Part shown: positions 8,962 through 16,110 of the stretch, piece by piece
Position numbering within the stretch: the first letter of the stretch is position 1
Layout of the letters: the number at the start of each line of letters is the position of its first letter
Assembly (NCBI GenBank): GCA_009693785.1
Contig: SHWP01000022.1
Location: 1 to 48,728 of the forward strand
Direction of reading: 5' to 3'
Source of the DNA: Rhodospirillaceae bacterium
Lineage (GTDB): Bacteria > Pseudomonadota > Alphaproteobacteria > Rhodospirillales > Rhodospirillaceae
Length of the DNA: 48,728 nucleotides
The notes under the pieces: model-generated
Databases searched by the model: none
What the model was told of the DNA's origin: nothing
Seen by the model: the letters and a program-made list of their open reading frames with translations, nothing else
Made by a program: the position numbers and the translations under genes

Positions 8962-9989
8962 GGTGTTGTGCCAAGCCACATCGCTAAGTGGTTTCGTCCG
9001 GTGTCGACCTCGGCATCAATACTCATGCCTGCGCGCAGTACAGGGCCATCACCAGGAATGTCCAACGCGATCCGCACTGGCACGCGCTGAACCACCTTCA
9101 CCCAGTTGCCTGTGGCGTTTTGTGCTGGCAGCAAGGCAAATTCCGCGCCGGTGGCCTGAGCAATACTCGTCACCGTGCCGCGCCAAGCCTGGCCAGGATA
9201 AGCATCAACCGTAATTTGCGCGGCTTGCCCGACGCGCATGTTGGTCAATTCGGTTTCTTTGAAGTTTGCCTCGACCCAAGGCTTGGATGTCGACACCACG
9301 CTAATCAACGCCACACCAGTGCGGGCAAAATCGCCAACCACGGGGAGATGACTGACAACACCATCGAATGGCGCGGTCAGCGTGGCCCGCCTGACTTGCA
9401 ACTTCGCGATCTCTTGATGAGCCAGGGCAATTTGATAGGCAGGCAGCTTTTCAACCGCGATCTCAGGATCGCCCTCAAGCTTGCTGAGTGATTCTTTGAT
9501 CTTTTCGCGCGCCAGCGCCACACGGCCCCGCGCCATATTAAGTGCGTTTTCTGATGTGTCACGCGCAGCCTCTGCACCTGCCGAGGTCGCAGCCAAACGC
9601 GTTTGACGCTGAAACTGCCGCTCGGCAAAACCTAACTCGGTTTCCGCGATTTTTAGTTCTTCGACATGTTGGCGGTATTTTGCGCGTTCCGCATCGGTAT
9701 CTGAAACCGTCTTACGCAATTCAACCTCAGCCCCCAGCAACATGATGTCATAGTTAATCGCATCTAATAGCACGAGGGGTTGGCCAGCCTTGACCACCTC
9801 ATCCTCTTTCACCAACACAGCCTTTACCACACCCGAAATCTCGGGGCTTATATTGGCGATGTCACCGCGGATGAATGCATTGTCGGTGCCGACATAACGC
9901 CCCGATAGCGCATAGATCAAACCGCCAACGAGCAACGCCAACGGCGCCAACCACATCAAGCGGCGGCGTGGCGATGGGGTCTGAGGCAT
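8958..9989 (-). CDS. emrA: HlyD-family membrane fusion protein, EmrA-like
   Basis: Periplasmic adaptor of the tripartite pump. It has one N-terminal transmembrane helix (RRRLMWLAPLALLVGGLIYAL), then GTDNAFIRGDIANISPEISG and GVVKAVLVKEDEVVKAGQPL of the lipoyl-like half-motif. A coiled-coil hairpin, the second half-motif APFDGVVSHLPVVGDFARTG, and the beta-barrel segment VEANFKETELTNMRVGQ follow. The ATG at 9989 (343 residues) is the first in-frame ATG; a TTG at 10076 would add 29 residues but overlap marR. An ATG at 10042, overlapping the marR stop as ATGA behind an AGGAAG ribosome site, is in a different frame (see findings). Sequence 3' of the start is intact. Confidence 0.87.
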   Translation of the reverse strand: MPQTPSPRRRLMWLAPLALLVGGLIYALSGRYVGTDNAFIRGDIANISPEISGVVKAVLVKEDEVVKAGQPLVLLDAINYDIMLLGAEVELRKTVSDTDAERAKYRQHVEELKIAETELGFAERQFQRQTRLAATSAGAEAARDTSENALNMARGRVALAREKIKESLSKLEGDPEIAVEKLPAYQIALAHQEIAKLQVRRATLTAPFDGVVSHLPVVGDFARTGVALISVVSTSKPWVEANFKETELTNMRVGQAAQITVDAYPGQAWRGTVTSIAQATGAEFALLPAQNATGNWVKVVQRVPVRIALDIPGDGPVLRAGMSIDAEVDTGRNHLAMWLGTTP

Positions 9990-10038
9990 GGCAGCCGTTG
10001 AAACTTCAGCCGCCGTCCTGACGGGATTGCATCGTCTT

Positions 10039-10509
10039 TCATACCGACTTCCTTTTTCGCGCGCGTTTAGGTGCAACGAGATTTGTCAAATTGCGCTTCA
10101 TGCGCTCGAGGAGTGCAATCAACTGATCTTCATCAACGGCACGAAACCCACGGAGCGAGCGTTCGCGCATATCCCCGGCAAGAGCGCGGATTTTCTTCAG
10201 GGCTGGCCCGGCCGCACGGGTGAGATAAAGGCCAATGGCCCGCCGGTCCTTGGTATCGCGGCGGCGCTGAACAAGCCCCGACTTCTCCATGCGGTCGGTC
10301 AAGCGGCCCAATGTCATCGGCTGAATTTCAAGCCGTTGCGCCAAGGCCGCCTGAACAATCCCTTCGTTGCGCGCGATGTTCGCCAAGGCACGGGCCTGCA
10401 CCTGAGTCATGTTCATCTCATGTGCATGGGCATGAAAGTCGCGGCGCATGAGCCACGCCACATCGTGCAGCAGAAAGGCGAACAGAAAACGCGGATCGGG
10501 GCGGTACAT
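10039..10509 (-). CDS. MarR-family transcriptional regulator of the efflux cassette
   Basis: A 156-residue winged-helix regulator. After an N-terminal helix (FLFAFLLHDVAWLMRRDF), the helix-turn-helix lies in LTQ-like segments QAALAQRLEIQPMTLGRLTDRMEKSGLVQRR. The wing is RRDTKDRRAIGLYLTRAG-like, with the D-x-R typical of MarR proteins. MarR regulators usually repress their own operon and are released by small ligands, often pump substrates. The gene is first in the marR-emrA-emrB unit, and two TAAGC-N3-GCTTA sites lie just upstream. Regulation of the pump is therefore strongly suggested. The inducer is unknown. Confidence 0.92.
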   Translation of the reverse strand: MYRPDPRFLFAFLLHDVAWLMRRDFHAHAHEMNMTQVQARALANIARNEGIVQAALAQRLEIQPMTLGRLTDRMEKSGLVQRRRDTKDRRAIGLYLTRAAGPALKKIRALAGDMRERSLRGFRAVDEDQLIALLERMKRNLTNLVAPKRARKRKSV

Positions 10510-10532
10510 GGGCTCAAGCCATCAATGAATAG

Positions 10533-10561
10533 TAAGCGAAGCTTATGATAAGCATAGCTTA
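10533..10561 (-). promoter_or_regulatory. Tandem palindromic operator upstream of marR-emrAB
   Basis: Two 13-bp palindromes of the form TAAGC-N3-GCTTA lie at 10533-10545 (spacer GAA) and 10549-10561 (spacer ATA), with centres 16 bp apart. Together with flanking G and C they make one larger imperfect palindrome. They sit 24 bp before the marR ATG, over the likely -10 region of the minus-strand promoter. The form and position suit a MarR autorepression site. Confidence 0.75.
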
Positions 10562-10617
10562 CGATTTCCAGGCAAATCGAACAACTGGGGAAACGCCTGG
10601 ATTTTCAATAAGCTGCG

Positions 10618-11412
10618 CTAGACCGCGACTTTGGCGACGATATGTGGGTGCGGGTTATACCCGGCCAGCGTGAAGTCTTCGTACTTGAAGCTGAAGATAT
10701 CGCCAACAGTCGGATTGAGCGTCATGACCGGCAGCGGACGCGGCGCACGCGCCAGCTGAATATGCGCCTGTTCGACATGGTTGGTGTAAAGGTGCGCATC
10801 GCCAAATGTGTGGATGAATTCACCTGGCTGCGCGCCCGTCACTTGCGCCACCATCATCGTCAACAGCGCATAGGAGGCGATGTTGAACGGCACGCCCAAA
10901 AAGATGTCAGCGCTGCGTTGATAAAGCTGGCACGAGAGCTTGCCGTCGGCGAAATAGAACTGAAAGAGGCAATGGCAGGGTGGCAATGCCATCTCGTCCA
11001 CGTCTGCTGGGTTCCATGCCGTGACAATGTGGCGGCGGCTGTGGGGGTTCATTTTGATCGCTTTGACCACATTGGCGATTTGGTCAATCTTGCGGCCATC
11101 AAGCGAGGGCCAACTGCGCCATTGATAGCCGTAAACGGGCCCCAAATCGCCATCCTCGTCAGCCCAGGCATCCCAAATCGAGACGCCGTTATCCTTGAGA
11201 TATTTGATGTTGGTGTCGCCCTTCAGGAACCATAGCAATTCGTGAATGATCGACTTCACATGCAGTTTCTTCGTGGTTAGCAGCGGGAAGCCCTGCGATA
11301 AATCGAAGCGCATCTGATGACCGAACACGCTATATGTGCCCGTGCCGGTGCGGTCGGATTTCTTGACGCCGGTTTTCAGAACGTGGTCGAGCAGATCGAG
11401 ATATTGCTGCAT
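10618..11412 (-). CDS. thyA: Thymidylate synthase
   Basis: Methylates dUMP to dTMP using methylene-tetrahydrofolate. The 264 residues equal the length of the E. coli enzyme. Recognisable parts are [21 protein letters not shown] (phosphate-binding Arg), the catalytic Cys146 in [31 protein letters not shown], and the C-terminal [12 protein letters not shown]. It is the ThyA type, not flavin-dependent ThyX. Downstream on the same strand lies the efflux cassette and then folA. A DnaA-box-like TTATCCACA sits 48 bp before the start. Confidence 0.98.
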   Translation of the reverse strand: MQQYLDLLDHVLKTGVKKSDRTGTGTYSVFGHQMRFDLSQGFPLLTTKKLHVKSIIHELLWFLKGDTNIKYLKDNGVSIWDAWADEDGDLGPVYGYQWRSWPSLDGRKIDQIANVVKAIKMNPHSRRHIVTAWNPADVDEMALPPCHCLFQFYFADGKLSCQLYQRSADIFLGVPFNIASYALLTMMVAQVTGAQPGEFIHTFGDAHLYTNHVEQAHIQLARAPRPLPVMTLNPTVGDIFSFKYEDFTLAGYNPHPHIVAKVAV

Positions 11413-11477
11413 GTGGAAATTATATCGCGGGTTATTTTATTTGTCCCGGCCTCAGCGAGTTATCCACAGATCGTGTC

Positions 11478-12149
11478 TCAAAATGGTTTGGCTGCGCCTA
11501 AGTAGCCGATCACAAAGATCATCACCCACATGACATAAAGCACATAGCTGCCCCAATTCAGCGCGTGGGTAATGACGGCTTCGACCTCGGGTGTCGAGCC
11601 ATTGGCTTTCAAAGCAGGAATAACACTGTAGACCTGAGCAATATAATGCCGGATGCCAAGCCCGCCTGCGATGACCAGCGCGAACAATGCCACTTTGGCG
11701 CCCAGCCATTTGGCAATCATTGGGCCATCGCCAAGCACCGAGCCCACGCCGATTAAAAACAGACCGACGATCAGCGTATAACGCAACGTCAGGTCCATTT
11801 TGCTTAAAGGTCGGTAGGCGGGGTTACCCACTTGAAAATGCAGCACCCAAATGAAGGCAAACCATGAGATTGCTGCGATCCACAGCGCCACGAGAGCCGG
11901 ACCCTTGATGGGCGACAGATCGAGATCGCCCGCCAATTGAAAGCCCAAAGGCAGCGACAAGATCAACGCATTGCGCGGGTGTTGATCGACCAACAGCAAA
12001 AAGTCCCACAGCTTCATGCGCTGTGGCACGGGCAGGTCTTTGGCGTTTTTGAAGTAATGAGTGAGCGCGTTGATGACAAAATCGCTGCCCAGCCAGTAGC
12101 CCATCACCGCGACGTGCAGCCACAGCGTCAGATCATACGAATCAATCAT
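11478..12149 (-). CDS. Integral membrane protein of unknown function
   Basis: I do not recognise this family. From the ATG at 12149 it has 223 residues (a TTG at 12167 would add six). It shows about six hydrophobic segments: LTLWLHVAVMGYWLGSDFVI, ALILSLPLGFQLAG, ALVALWIAAISWFAFIWVL, LIVGLFLIGVGSVLG, AKVALFALVIAGGLGI, and SYVLYVMWVMIFVIGYLG. A His in the first segment (W-L-H) and another in V-D-Q-H-P-R recall haem- or metal-binding membrane proteins such as the CopD group, but this is only a resemblance. The gene is divergent from ssrA and lies 65 bp upstream of thyA on the same strand. Confidence 0.78.
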   Translation of the reverse strand: MIDSYDLTLWLHVAVMGYWLGSDFVINALTHYFKNAKDLPVPQRMKLWDFLLLVDQHPRNALILSLPLGFQLAGDLDLSPIKGPALVALWIAAISWFAFIWVLHFQVGNPAYRPLSKMDLTLRYTLIVGLFLIGVGSVLGDGPMIAKWLGAKVALFALVIAGGLGIRHYIAQVYSVIPALKANGSTPEVEAVITHALNWGSYVLYVMWVMIFVIGYLGAAKPF

Positions 12150-12218
12150 GGCACGGGCATCCCCCAACGCGGCACCTGACTCCTGTGGCGCAGCGCCCCC
12201 GCTTGTACTATATTATGC

Positions 12219-12534
12219 GGGCCGCGAAAGCGGCTATGGCGCTAAACACGTTGTGAAATAGACGTTTCGGACCCGGGGGCAGTGCCCGGCGGCTCCACCA
12301 CTTACCGGCCCGCCTATTCAACTAAAAGGCGGGCCGCTGCGGGGCCGATCCAGGATCGACGGGCGTGATAAAGGCAACGCTTGTGCTCGGCATGGTTCCG
12401 CCGTTATCGGGCCGTTTTACAAGTGCCAACGACAACGTTGCACTCGTTGAGGACGTCCGCCTCGCCGCCTAACGGCAGCTAGGTTATATGTCCAAAGCGC
12501 GGTTCGGGGGGGCACCGGGCAACAGAAGCCCCCT
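12219..12534 (+). ncRNA. ssrA: tmRNA, circularly permuted two-piece form
   Basis: tmRNA frees stalled ribosomes and tags the unfinished protein for ClpXP. The gene is permuted as in Alphaproteobacteria. The acceptor piece comes first and ends CGGCTCCACCA at 12300, with T-arm CCGGG-N7-CCCGG. After a removed spacer the coding piece starts GGGGCCGATCCAGGATCGAC at 12341. GGGGCCG pairs with CGGCTCC over 7 bp and includes the G3-U70 pair that specifies alanine. The tag frame runs from GCC at 12425 to TAA at 12470-12472 and encodes ANDNVALVEDVRLAA, ending in the L-A-A degron. The 3' part GGCACCGGGCAACAGAAGCC is typical of the alphaproteobacterial coding piece. A TATATT box at 12209-12214 may be the -10. 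Outer ends are approximate. Confidence 0.93.
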
Positions 12535-12570
12535 CACTTTATCTGCCTCAGATCATTACATTTTAGCCCA

Positions 12571-12599
12571 TTGCAGTCGGTTTCGGCGCGGGGGAAAAT
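12571..12599 (+). promoter_or_regulatory. Candidate promoter for sspB
   Basis: TTGCAG (12571-12576) and GAAAAT (12594-12599) are spaced by 17 bp, about 40 bp before the sspB ATG and downstream of the tmRNA coding piece. Each hexamer matches the sigma-70 consensus at four positions. sspB might instead be read from the ssrA promoter. Confidence 0.28.
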
Positions 12600-12639
12600 G
12601 GTGTCCAGGCGTTAAACAGAATAAGGCCAGCCAAGAGCC

Positions 12640-13200
12640 ATGGCGGTATCGTCGTTAAGTTACGAGCGAATGGTGGAAGATGCCCTGCGCGGCGTGCTGC
12701 GCCAGGCGTTGCATTTGACTGCGGCCCAGGGCCTGCCGGGTTCGCATCACTTTTATATCACCTTCGACACCACCCATCCTGCCGTGCGCATCCCTGAAAG
12801 CTTGCGTACGCTGCACCCCAACGAGATGACGATCGTTCTGCAGCACCAGTTCTGGGATTTGAAAGTCAGCGACGAGGGTTTTGAAATCACGCTTAGTTTT
12901 TCAGGCGCCAGCCAGCAGCTGAAGGTGCCCTTTGCTGCCGTCACGGCCTTTGCCGATCCGCACGCGAAGTTCGGCCTGCAATTCCATGTGGAGTTCGAGG
13001 AAAAGACCAGCGCGGATGAGGACAAAGAAGAACTGGCCCGCGCTGAAAAGAAAACCACGATTGGCGCAGCCCCTCTGCAAGCCAAGGACATCATCAAGAC
13101 CAAGGACGCGCCGCGCCCCACCGTTGTCCCAACCACACCCAAGCCCGACGTGCCCCCCGGCGCCAATGTGGTGACGCTGGATACATTCAGGAAAAAATAG
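12640..13200 (+). CDS. sspB: ClpXP adaptor SspB, alphaproteobacterial type
   Basis: SspB binds ssrA-tagged proteins and tethers them to ClpX, speeding their degradation. The 186 residues begin with the SspB-alpha core (YERMVEDALRGVLRQAL ... HHFYITFDTTHPAVRIP ... MTIVLQHQFWDLKV, about residues 8-125). A charged Pro/Lys-rich linker leads to the C-terminal tail NVVTLDTFRKK, which matches the conserved ClpX-docking tail. The ATG at 12640 follows the ssrA coding piece by about 105 bp on the same strand. The tag-encoding RNA and the tag-recognising adaptor are thus neighbours. Identification is firm from core and tail together. Confidence 0.93.
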   Translation: MAVSSLSYERMVEDALRGVLRQALHLTAAQGLPGSHHFYITFDTTHPAVRIPESLRTLHPNEMTIVLQHQFWDLKVSDEGFEITLSFSGASQQLKVPFAAVTAFADPHAKFGLQFHVEFEEKTSADEDKEELARAEKKTTIGAAPLQAKDIIKTKDAPRPTVVPTTPKPDVPPGANVVTLDTFRKK

Positions 13201-13245
13201 CCGCGCGGGTTACGCCCGCACAATTACCTAGGATTGGATCATCCC

Positions 13246-14859
13246 ATGCTCGACGCCGCGTTCTCCGAGATGTTTCCGCTTTGCCCCGACACCACACCCT
13301 ATCGCAAACTATCGAGCGATGGCGTCGCTCTCGAGACATTCAAGAACCAAAAGCTGGTCACGGTGTCGGCCAAAGCCATCACGGCGCTCACTGCCGAAGC
13401 CTTCCGCGATGTCTCGCACCTGCTGCGCCCCGGCCACTTGAAACAACTACGCGCCATCATGGACGACCCCGAAGCCTCGCCGAATGACCGCTTTGTGGCT
13501 TTAGAATTGATGAAGAATGCCAACATCTCGGCGGGCTTTGTGCTGCCCATGTGCCAAGACACCGGTACGGCAATTATCATGGGCAAGAAGGGCCAGAGCG
13601 TTTTCACCGAGGGTAATGATGCCGCCGCCATCAGCGAAGGCGTGGCAGAGGCTTACAAGAAACTCAACCTGCGCTATTCGCAGATGACGCCCACCTCGCT
13701 GTTCGAGGAAAAGAACACCGGTAATAATTTGCCCGCGCAGATCGACCTTTATGCGGTGCCCGGCGATTCATACAAATTCATGTTCATGGCCAAGGGCGGC
13801 GGCTCGGCCAATAAAACGTTCCTGTTCCAGAAAACCAAATCGCTGCTCAATCCGGCGGGTATAAAGAAATTCCTAGACGAAGAAATCAAACACATCGGCA
13901 CCTCGGCCTGCCCGCCCTATCACCTGGCCATCGTGATCGGCGGAACCTCCGCCGAGACCACGCTCAAAACCGTCAAGCTCGCCTCGGCGCGGTATTTGGA
14001 CGGGTTGCCCACCAGCGGCGGCGCACATGGCCAAGCCTTCCGCGACCTGGCGATGGAACAAGAAGTGCTTGAGATGACGCGCAAGCTTGGCATCGGCGCG
14101 CAATTCGGCGGCAAATATTTCTGCCATGATGTGCGCGTGATCCGCCTGCCCCGCCATGGCGCTTCGTGCCCCGTTGGCATTGGCGTGTCGTGCTCGGCCG
14201 ACCGGCAAATGCTGGGCAAGATCACCAAAGATGGCGTGTATCTGGAACAACTGGAAACCAACCCGGCGCAATACTTGCCCGAAATCCGCGAAGAGAAATT
14301 ATCGCCTGATGTAGTCAAAATCGATTTGCGTAAACCCATGGACGAAATCCGCAAAACGCTCAGCGCCTATCCGATCAAAACCCGCGTGTCGCTGAGCGGG
14401 CCCATGGTGGTGGCGCGCGACATCGCCCATGCCAAGCTCAAAGAGCGCATCGACGCCGGCCAAGGCCTGCCCGACTATATGAAGAATCACCCTGTGTATT
14501 ACGCTGGCCCTGCCAAAACACCCACGGGGTATGCATCGGGCTCCTTCGGCCCCACCACGGCGGGGCGGATGGACTCCTATGTGGATGAACTGCAAGCCCA
14601 CGGCGGGTCCATGGTGATGCTGGCCAAGGGCAACCGCTCCAAGGCCGTGACGGATGCCTGCAAAAAACACGGTGGATTTTATCTGGGCTCCATCGGCGGC
14701 GCGGCAGCGAGCCTGGCCGAAAAGTCCATCAAAAAGGTCGAGGTGATCGAGTACCCCGAACTGGGCATGGAAGCGATTTGGAAAATCGAAGTGGAAGACT
14801 TCCCCGCCTTCGTGGTGGTCGACGACAAGGGCAATGACTTTTTCCAGAAGTTGACGTAA
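13246..14859 (+). CDS. fumA: Class I fumarate hydratase, [4Fe-4S] type
   Basis: Interconverts fumarate and malate in the citric acid cycle using an oxygen-sensitive [4Fe-4S] cluster. The 537 residues match the single-chain class I length. Likely cluster cysteines lie in [22 protein letters not shown] and GVSCSADR. The C-terminal (beta-type) domain begins near residue 350 ([16 protein letters not shown]) and has [15 protein letters not shown] and [13 protein letters not shown] chose the ATG at 13246; a TTG at 13234 sits directly on the AGGA that would serve as the ribosome site. A class II enzyme, fumC, is encoded 7 kb away. Whether it is aerobic or anaerobic in role cannot be read from sequence. 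Confidence 0.94.
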   Translation: MLDAAFSEMFPLCPDTTPYRKLSSDGVALETFKNQKLVTVSAKAITALTAEAFRDVSHLLRPGHLKQLRAIMDDPEASPNDRFVALELMKNANISAGFVLPMCQDTGTAIIMGKKGQSVFTEGNDAAAISEGVAEAYKKLNLRYSQMTPTSLFEEKNTGNNLPAQIDLYAVPGDSYKFMFMAKGGGSANKTFLFQKTKSLLNPAGIKKFLDEEIKHIGTSACPPYHLAIVIGGTSAETTLKTVKLASARYLDGLPTSGGAHGQAFRDLAMEQEVLEMTRKLGIGAQFGGKYFCHDVRVIRLPRHGASCPVGIGVSCSADRQMLGKITKDGVYLEQLETNPAQYLPEIREEKLSPDVVKIDLRKPMDEIRKTLSAYPIKTRVSLSGPMVVARDIAHAKLKERIDAGQGLPDYMKNHPVYYAGPAKTPTGYASGSFGPTTAGRMDSYVDELQAHGGSMVMLAKGNRSKAVTDACKKHGGFYLGSIGGAAASLAEKSIKKVEVIEYPELGMEAIWKIEVEDFPAFVVVDDKGNDFFQKLT

Positions 14860-14894
14860 CCGAACTGTTCACCCGTCCCACTGGAGATTAAGGC

Positions 14895-15338
14895 ATGTAT
14901 ATTATTGCGCTTGTCGCCATTGGAGTCGTTGTTGGATTAGCAGTTTGGAATTGGGTTTTACCCAATCTTCTCCCGATAGCGGCGGGTATAGCAGCGCTAT
15001 TCGTTCTAGTCGTTATCTTCGGCTTATTTATAGCATTATGGGAGCGAATTGGTGGAAGTCTCGTGGTTTTGATTGAGAAGTTAGCCGTCTCTACCACTTT
15101 CAAACGGACGATGTCACTTTTCATTCATTTTAAGAAGTTTGCCGAATTGCCGTTTGGTCTATACGCCAATAGTAAAGCTTTTAATAGCTTACAGAAAATT
15201 GGAGCACTAAACTCGATCTGCTTATTTTTTGCTTCGATAATTAACCAGATTCTCGCGATGAGTTTAGCAATCTTATTTTATTCTTTGGTCATTGTAGTGC
15301 CGATTGCCATAATTGTGGCACTGTATTCCAACAAATAA
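14895..15338 (+). CDS. Small membrane protein of unknown function, AT-rich
   Basis: A 147-residue protein with no family I recognise. Strong hydrophobic segments lie at the N-terminus (YIIALVAIGVVVGLAVWNWV, then LLPIAAGIAALFVLVVIFGL) and the C-terminus (ILAMSLAILFYSLVIVVPIA). A basic cytoplasmic-type loop (TTFKRTMSLFIHFKKF) lies between. GGAG with an 8-bp gap precedes the ATG, so expression is plausible. Base composition is clearly AT-richer than the neighbours (frequent TTA, ATT, TTT codons), which suggests acquisition by transfer. It lies next to a toxin-antitoxin operon, so both may belong to one inserted stretch. Confidence 0.68.
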   Translation: MYIIALVAIGVVVGLAVWNWVLPNLLPIAAGIAALFVLVVIFGLFIALWERIGGSLVVLIEKLAVSTTFKRTMSLFIHFKKFAELPFGLYANSKAFNSLQKIGALNSICLFFASIINQILAMSLAILFYSLVIVVPIAIIVALYSNK

Positions 15339-15391
15339 ATCTTCGGTTCCCTTACTCGGACTGAAAAGCTTAAAACCTTGCCACCATCATA

Positions 15392-15444
15392 TAAGACAGT
15401 TCCTTATTTCTAGTCTTGACGCGAATTAAGGCATTGCCTTATAT
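15392..15444 (+). promoter_or_regulatory. Promoter and two operators of the HigBA-like operon
   Basis: TTGACG (15416-15421) and TTATAT (15439-15444) with a 17-bp spacer form a strong promoter. A palindrome TAAGGCATTGCCTTA (15427-15441) spans the spacer and the -10 box. A related imperfect copy TAAGACAGTTCCTTA (15392-15406) lies upstream with its centre 35 bp away. This fits autorepression by the Xre-type antitoxin. The expected start of transcription falls at or next to the toxin ATG (15451). Confidence 0.72.
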
Positions 15445-15450
15445 GAAGCG

Positions 15451-15801
15451 ATGGCGTGGCCGTTGATCACCGTCATCGAAATGCCCGCGTTCACACGAAA
15501 CGCGCTCAAGCTTATTGGTGCGGATGGGCTCGCGACATTAATCACGTTTCTGGCTGGCGATCCGATGGCGGGTAACGTGATTCCTGAAACTGGCGGATTC
15601 CGCAAGATACGCTGGGCACTGCCTGGTAGTGGCAAGCGAGGCGGAACCCGCGTGATCTATTTCTTTCACGATTCGGGTAGCCCGATTGTGTTGGCGGCGA
15701 TCTACGGCAAGAACAAGCAGGCCAACATATCGCATGCTGAAAAGAATGACCTGAAAGCCCTTGCCCGCGACTTTAAAACAGACTTCAGGAGACACCCATG
15801 A
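15451..15801 (+). CDS. RelE/HigB-family toxin of a type II toxin-antitoxin pair
   Basis: A 116-residue protein of the RelE/ParE superfamily in which the toxin gene precedes an Xre-type antitoxin gene. Family features are the opening ITVIEMPAFTRNALKLI, then FLAGDPMAGNVIPETGGFRKIRWALPGSGKRGG and the core strand RVIYFFHDSGSPIVLAAIYGKN. Related toxins are ribosome-dependent mRNA nucleases; activity here is inferred. The ATG at 15451 preserves the first strand, and the next ATG (15481) would remove it. The start lies only 7 bases after the -10 box, so the message is probably leaderless. The stop overlaps the antitoxin ATG by 4 bp. Confidence 0.87.
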   Translation: MAWPLITVIEMPAFTRNALKLIGADGLATLITFLAGDPMAGNVIPETGGFRKIRWALPGSGKRGGTRVIYFFHDSGSPIVLAAIYGKNKQANISHAEKNDLKALARDFKTDFRRHP

Positions 15802-16076
15802 CCAGCAAGATCAGAATTGCCATCAAGGAAATGCGCGCATACCTCGACGGCAAGCCGAGCAGCGCGCGTGTCACACGGGTCGCCGTACCCGATGTGCGAG
15901 GCATTCGTGAGGGAATGAAACTGACCCAAGCAGCCTTTGCGTCAAAATTTCAAATTCCTGTCACGACGCTACGCGAATGGGAATATGGCCGCCGATCACC
16001 CGATATGGCTGCTGCCGCCTACCTCAAGGTGATTGCAAAGAACCCGAAAGCGGTCGCCAAGGCGCTTGCGGCATAA
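15798..16076 (+). CDS. Xre/HigA-type antitoxin
   Basis: A 92-residue DNA-binding antitoxin. The helix-turn-helix is in MKLTQAAFASKFQIPVTTLREWEYGRRSPDMAAAAYL (about residues 38-75), the Cro/C1 pattern typical of HigA-like antitoxins paired with RelE/HigB toxins. The N-terminal 35 residues (IRIAIKEMRAYLDGKPSSARVTRVAVPDVR) probably bind the toxin. It overlaps the toxin stop as ATGA, ensuring joint production. It is expected to repress the operon through the palindromes at 15392-15441. No further gene follows in the same direction before the opposing transporter. Confidence 0.88.
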   Translation: MTSKIRIAIKEMRAYLDGKPSSARVTRVAVPDVRGIREGMKLTQAAFASKFQIPVTTLREWEYGRRSPDMAAAAYLKVIAKNPKAVAKALAA

Positions 16077-16110
16077 CGCCTGCTTTCGCGAGCGCGACAG
16101 TCTATGAACG

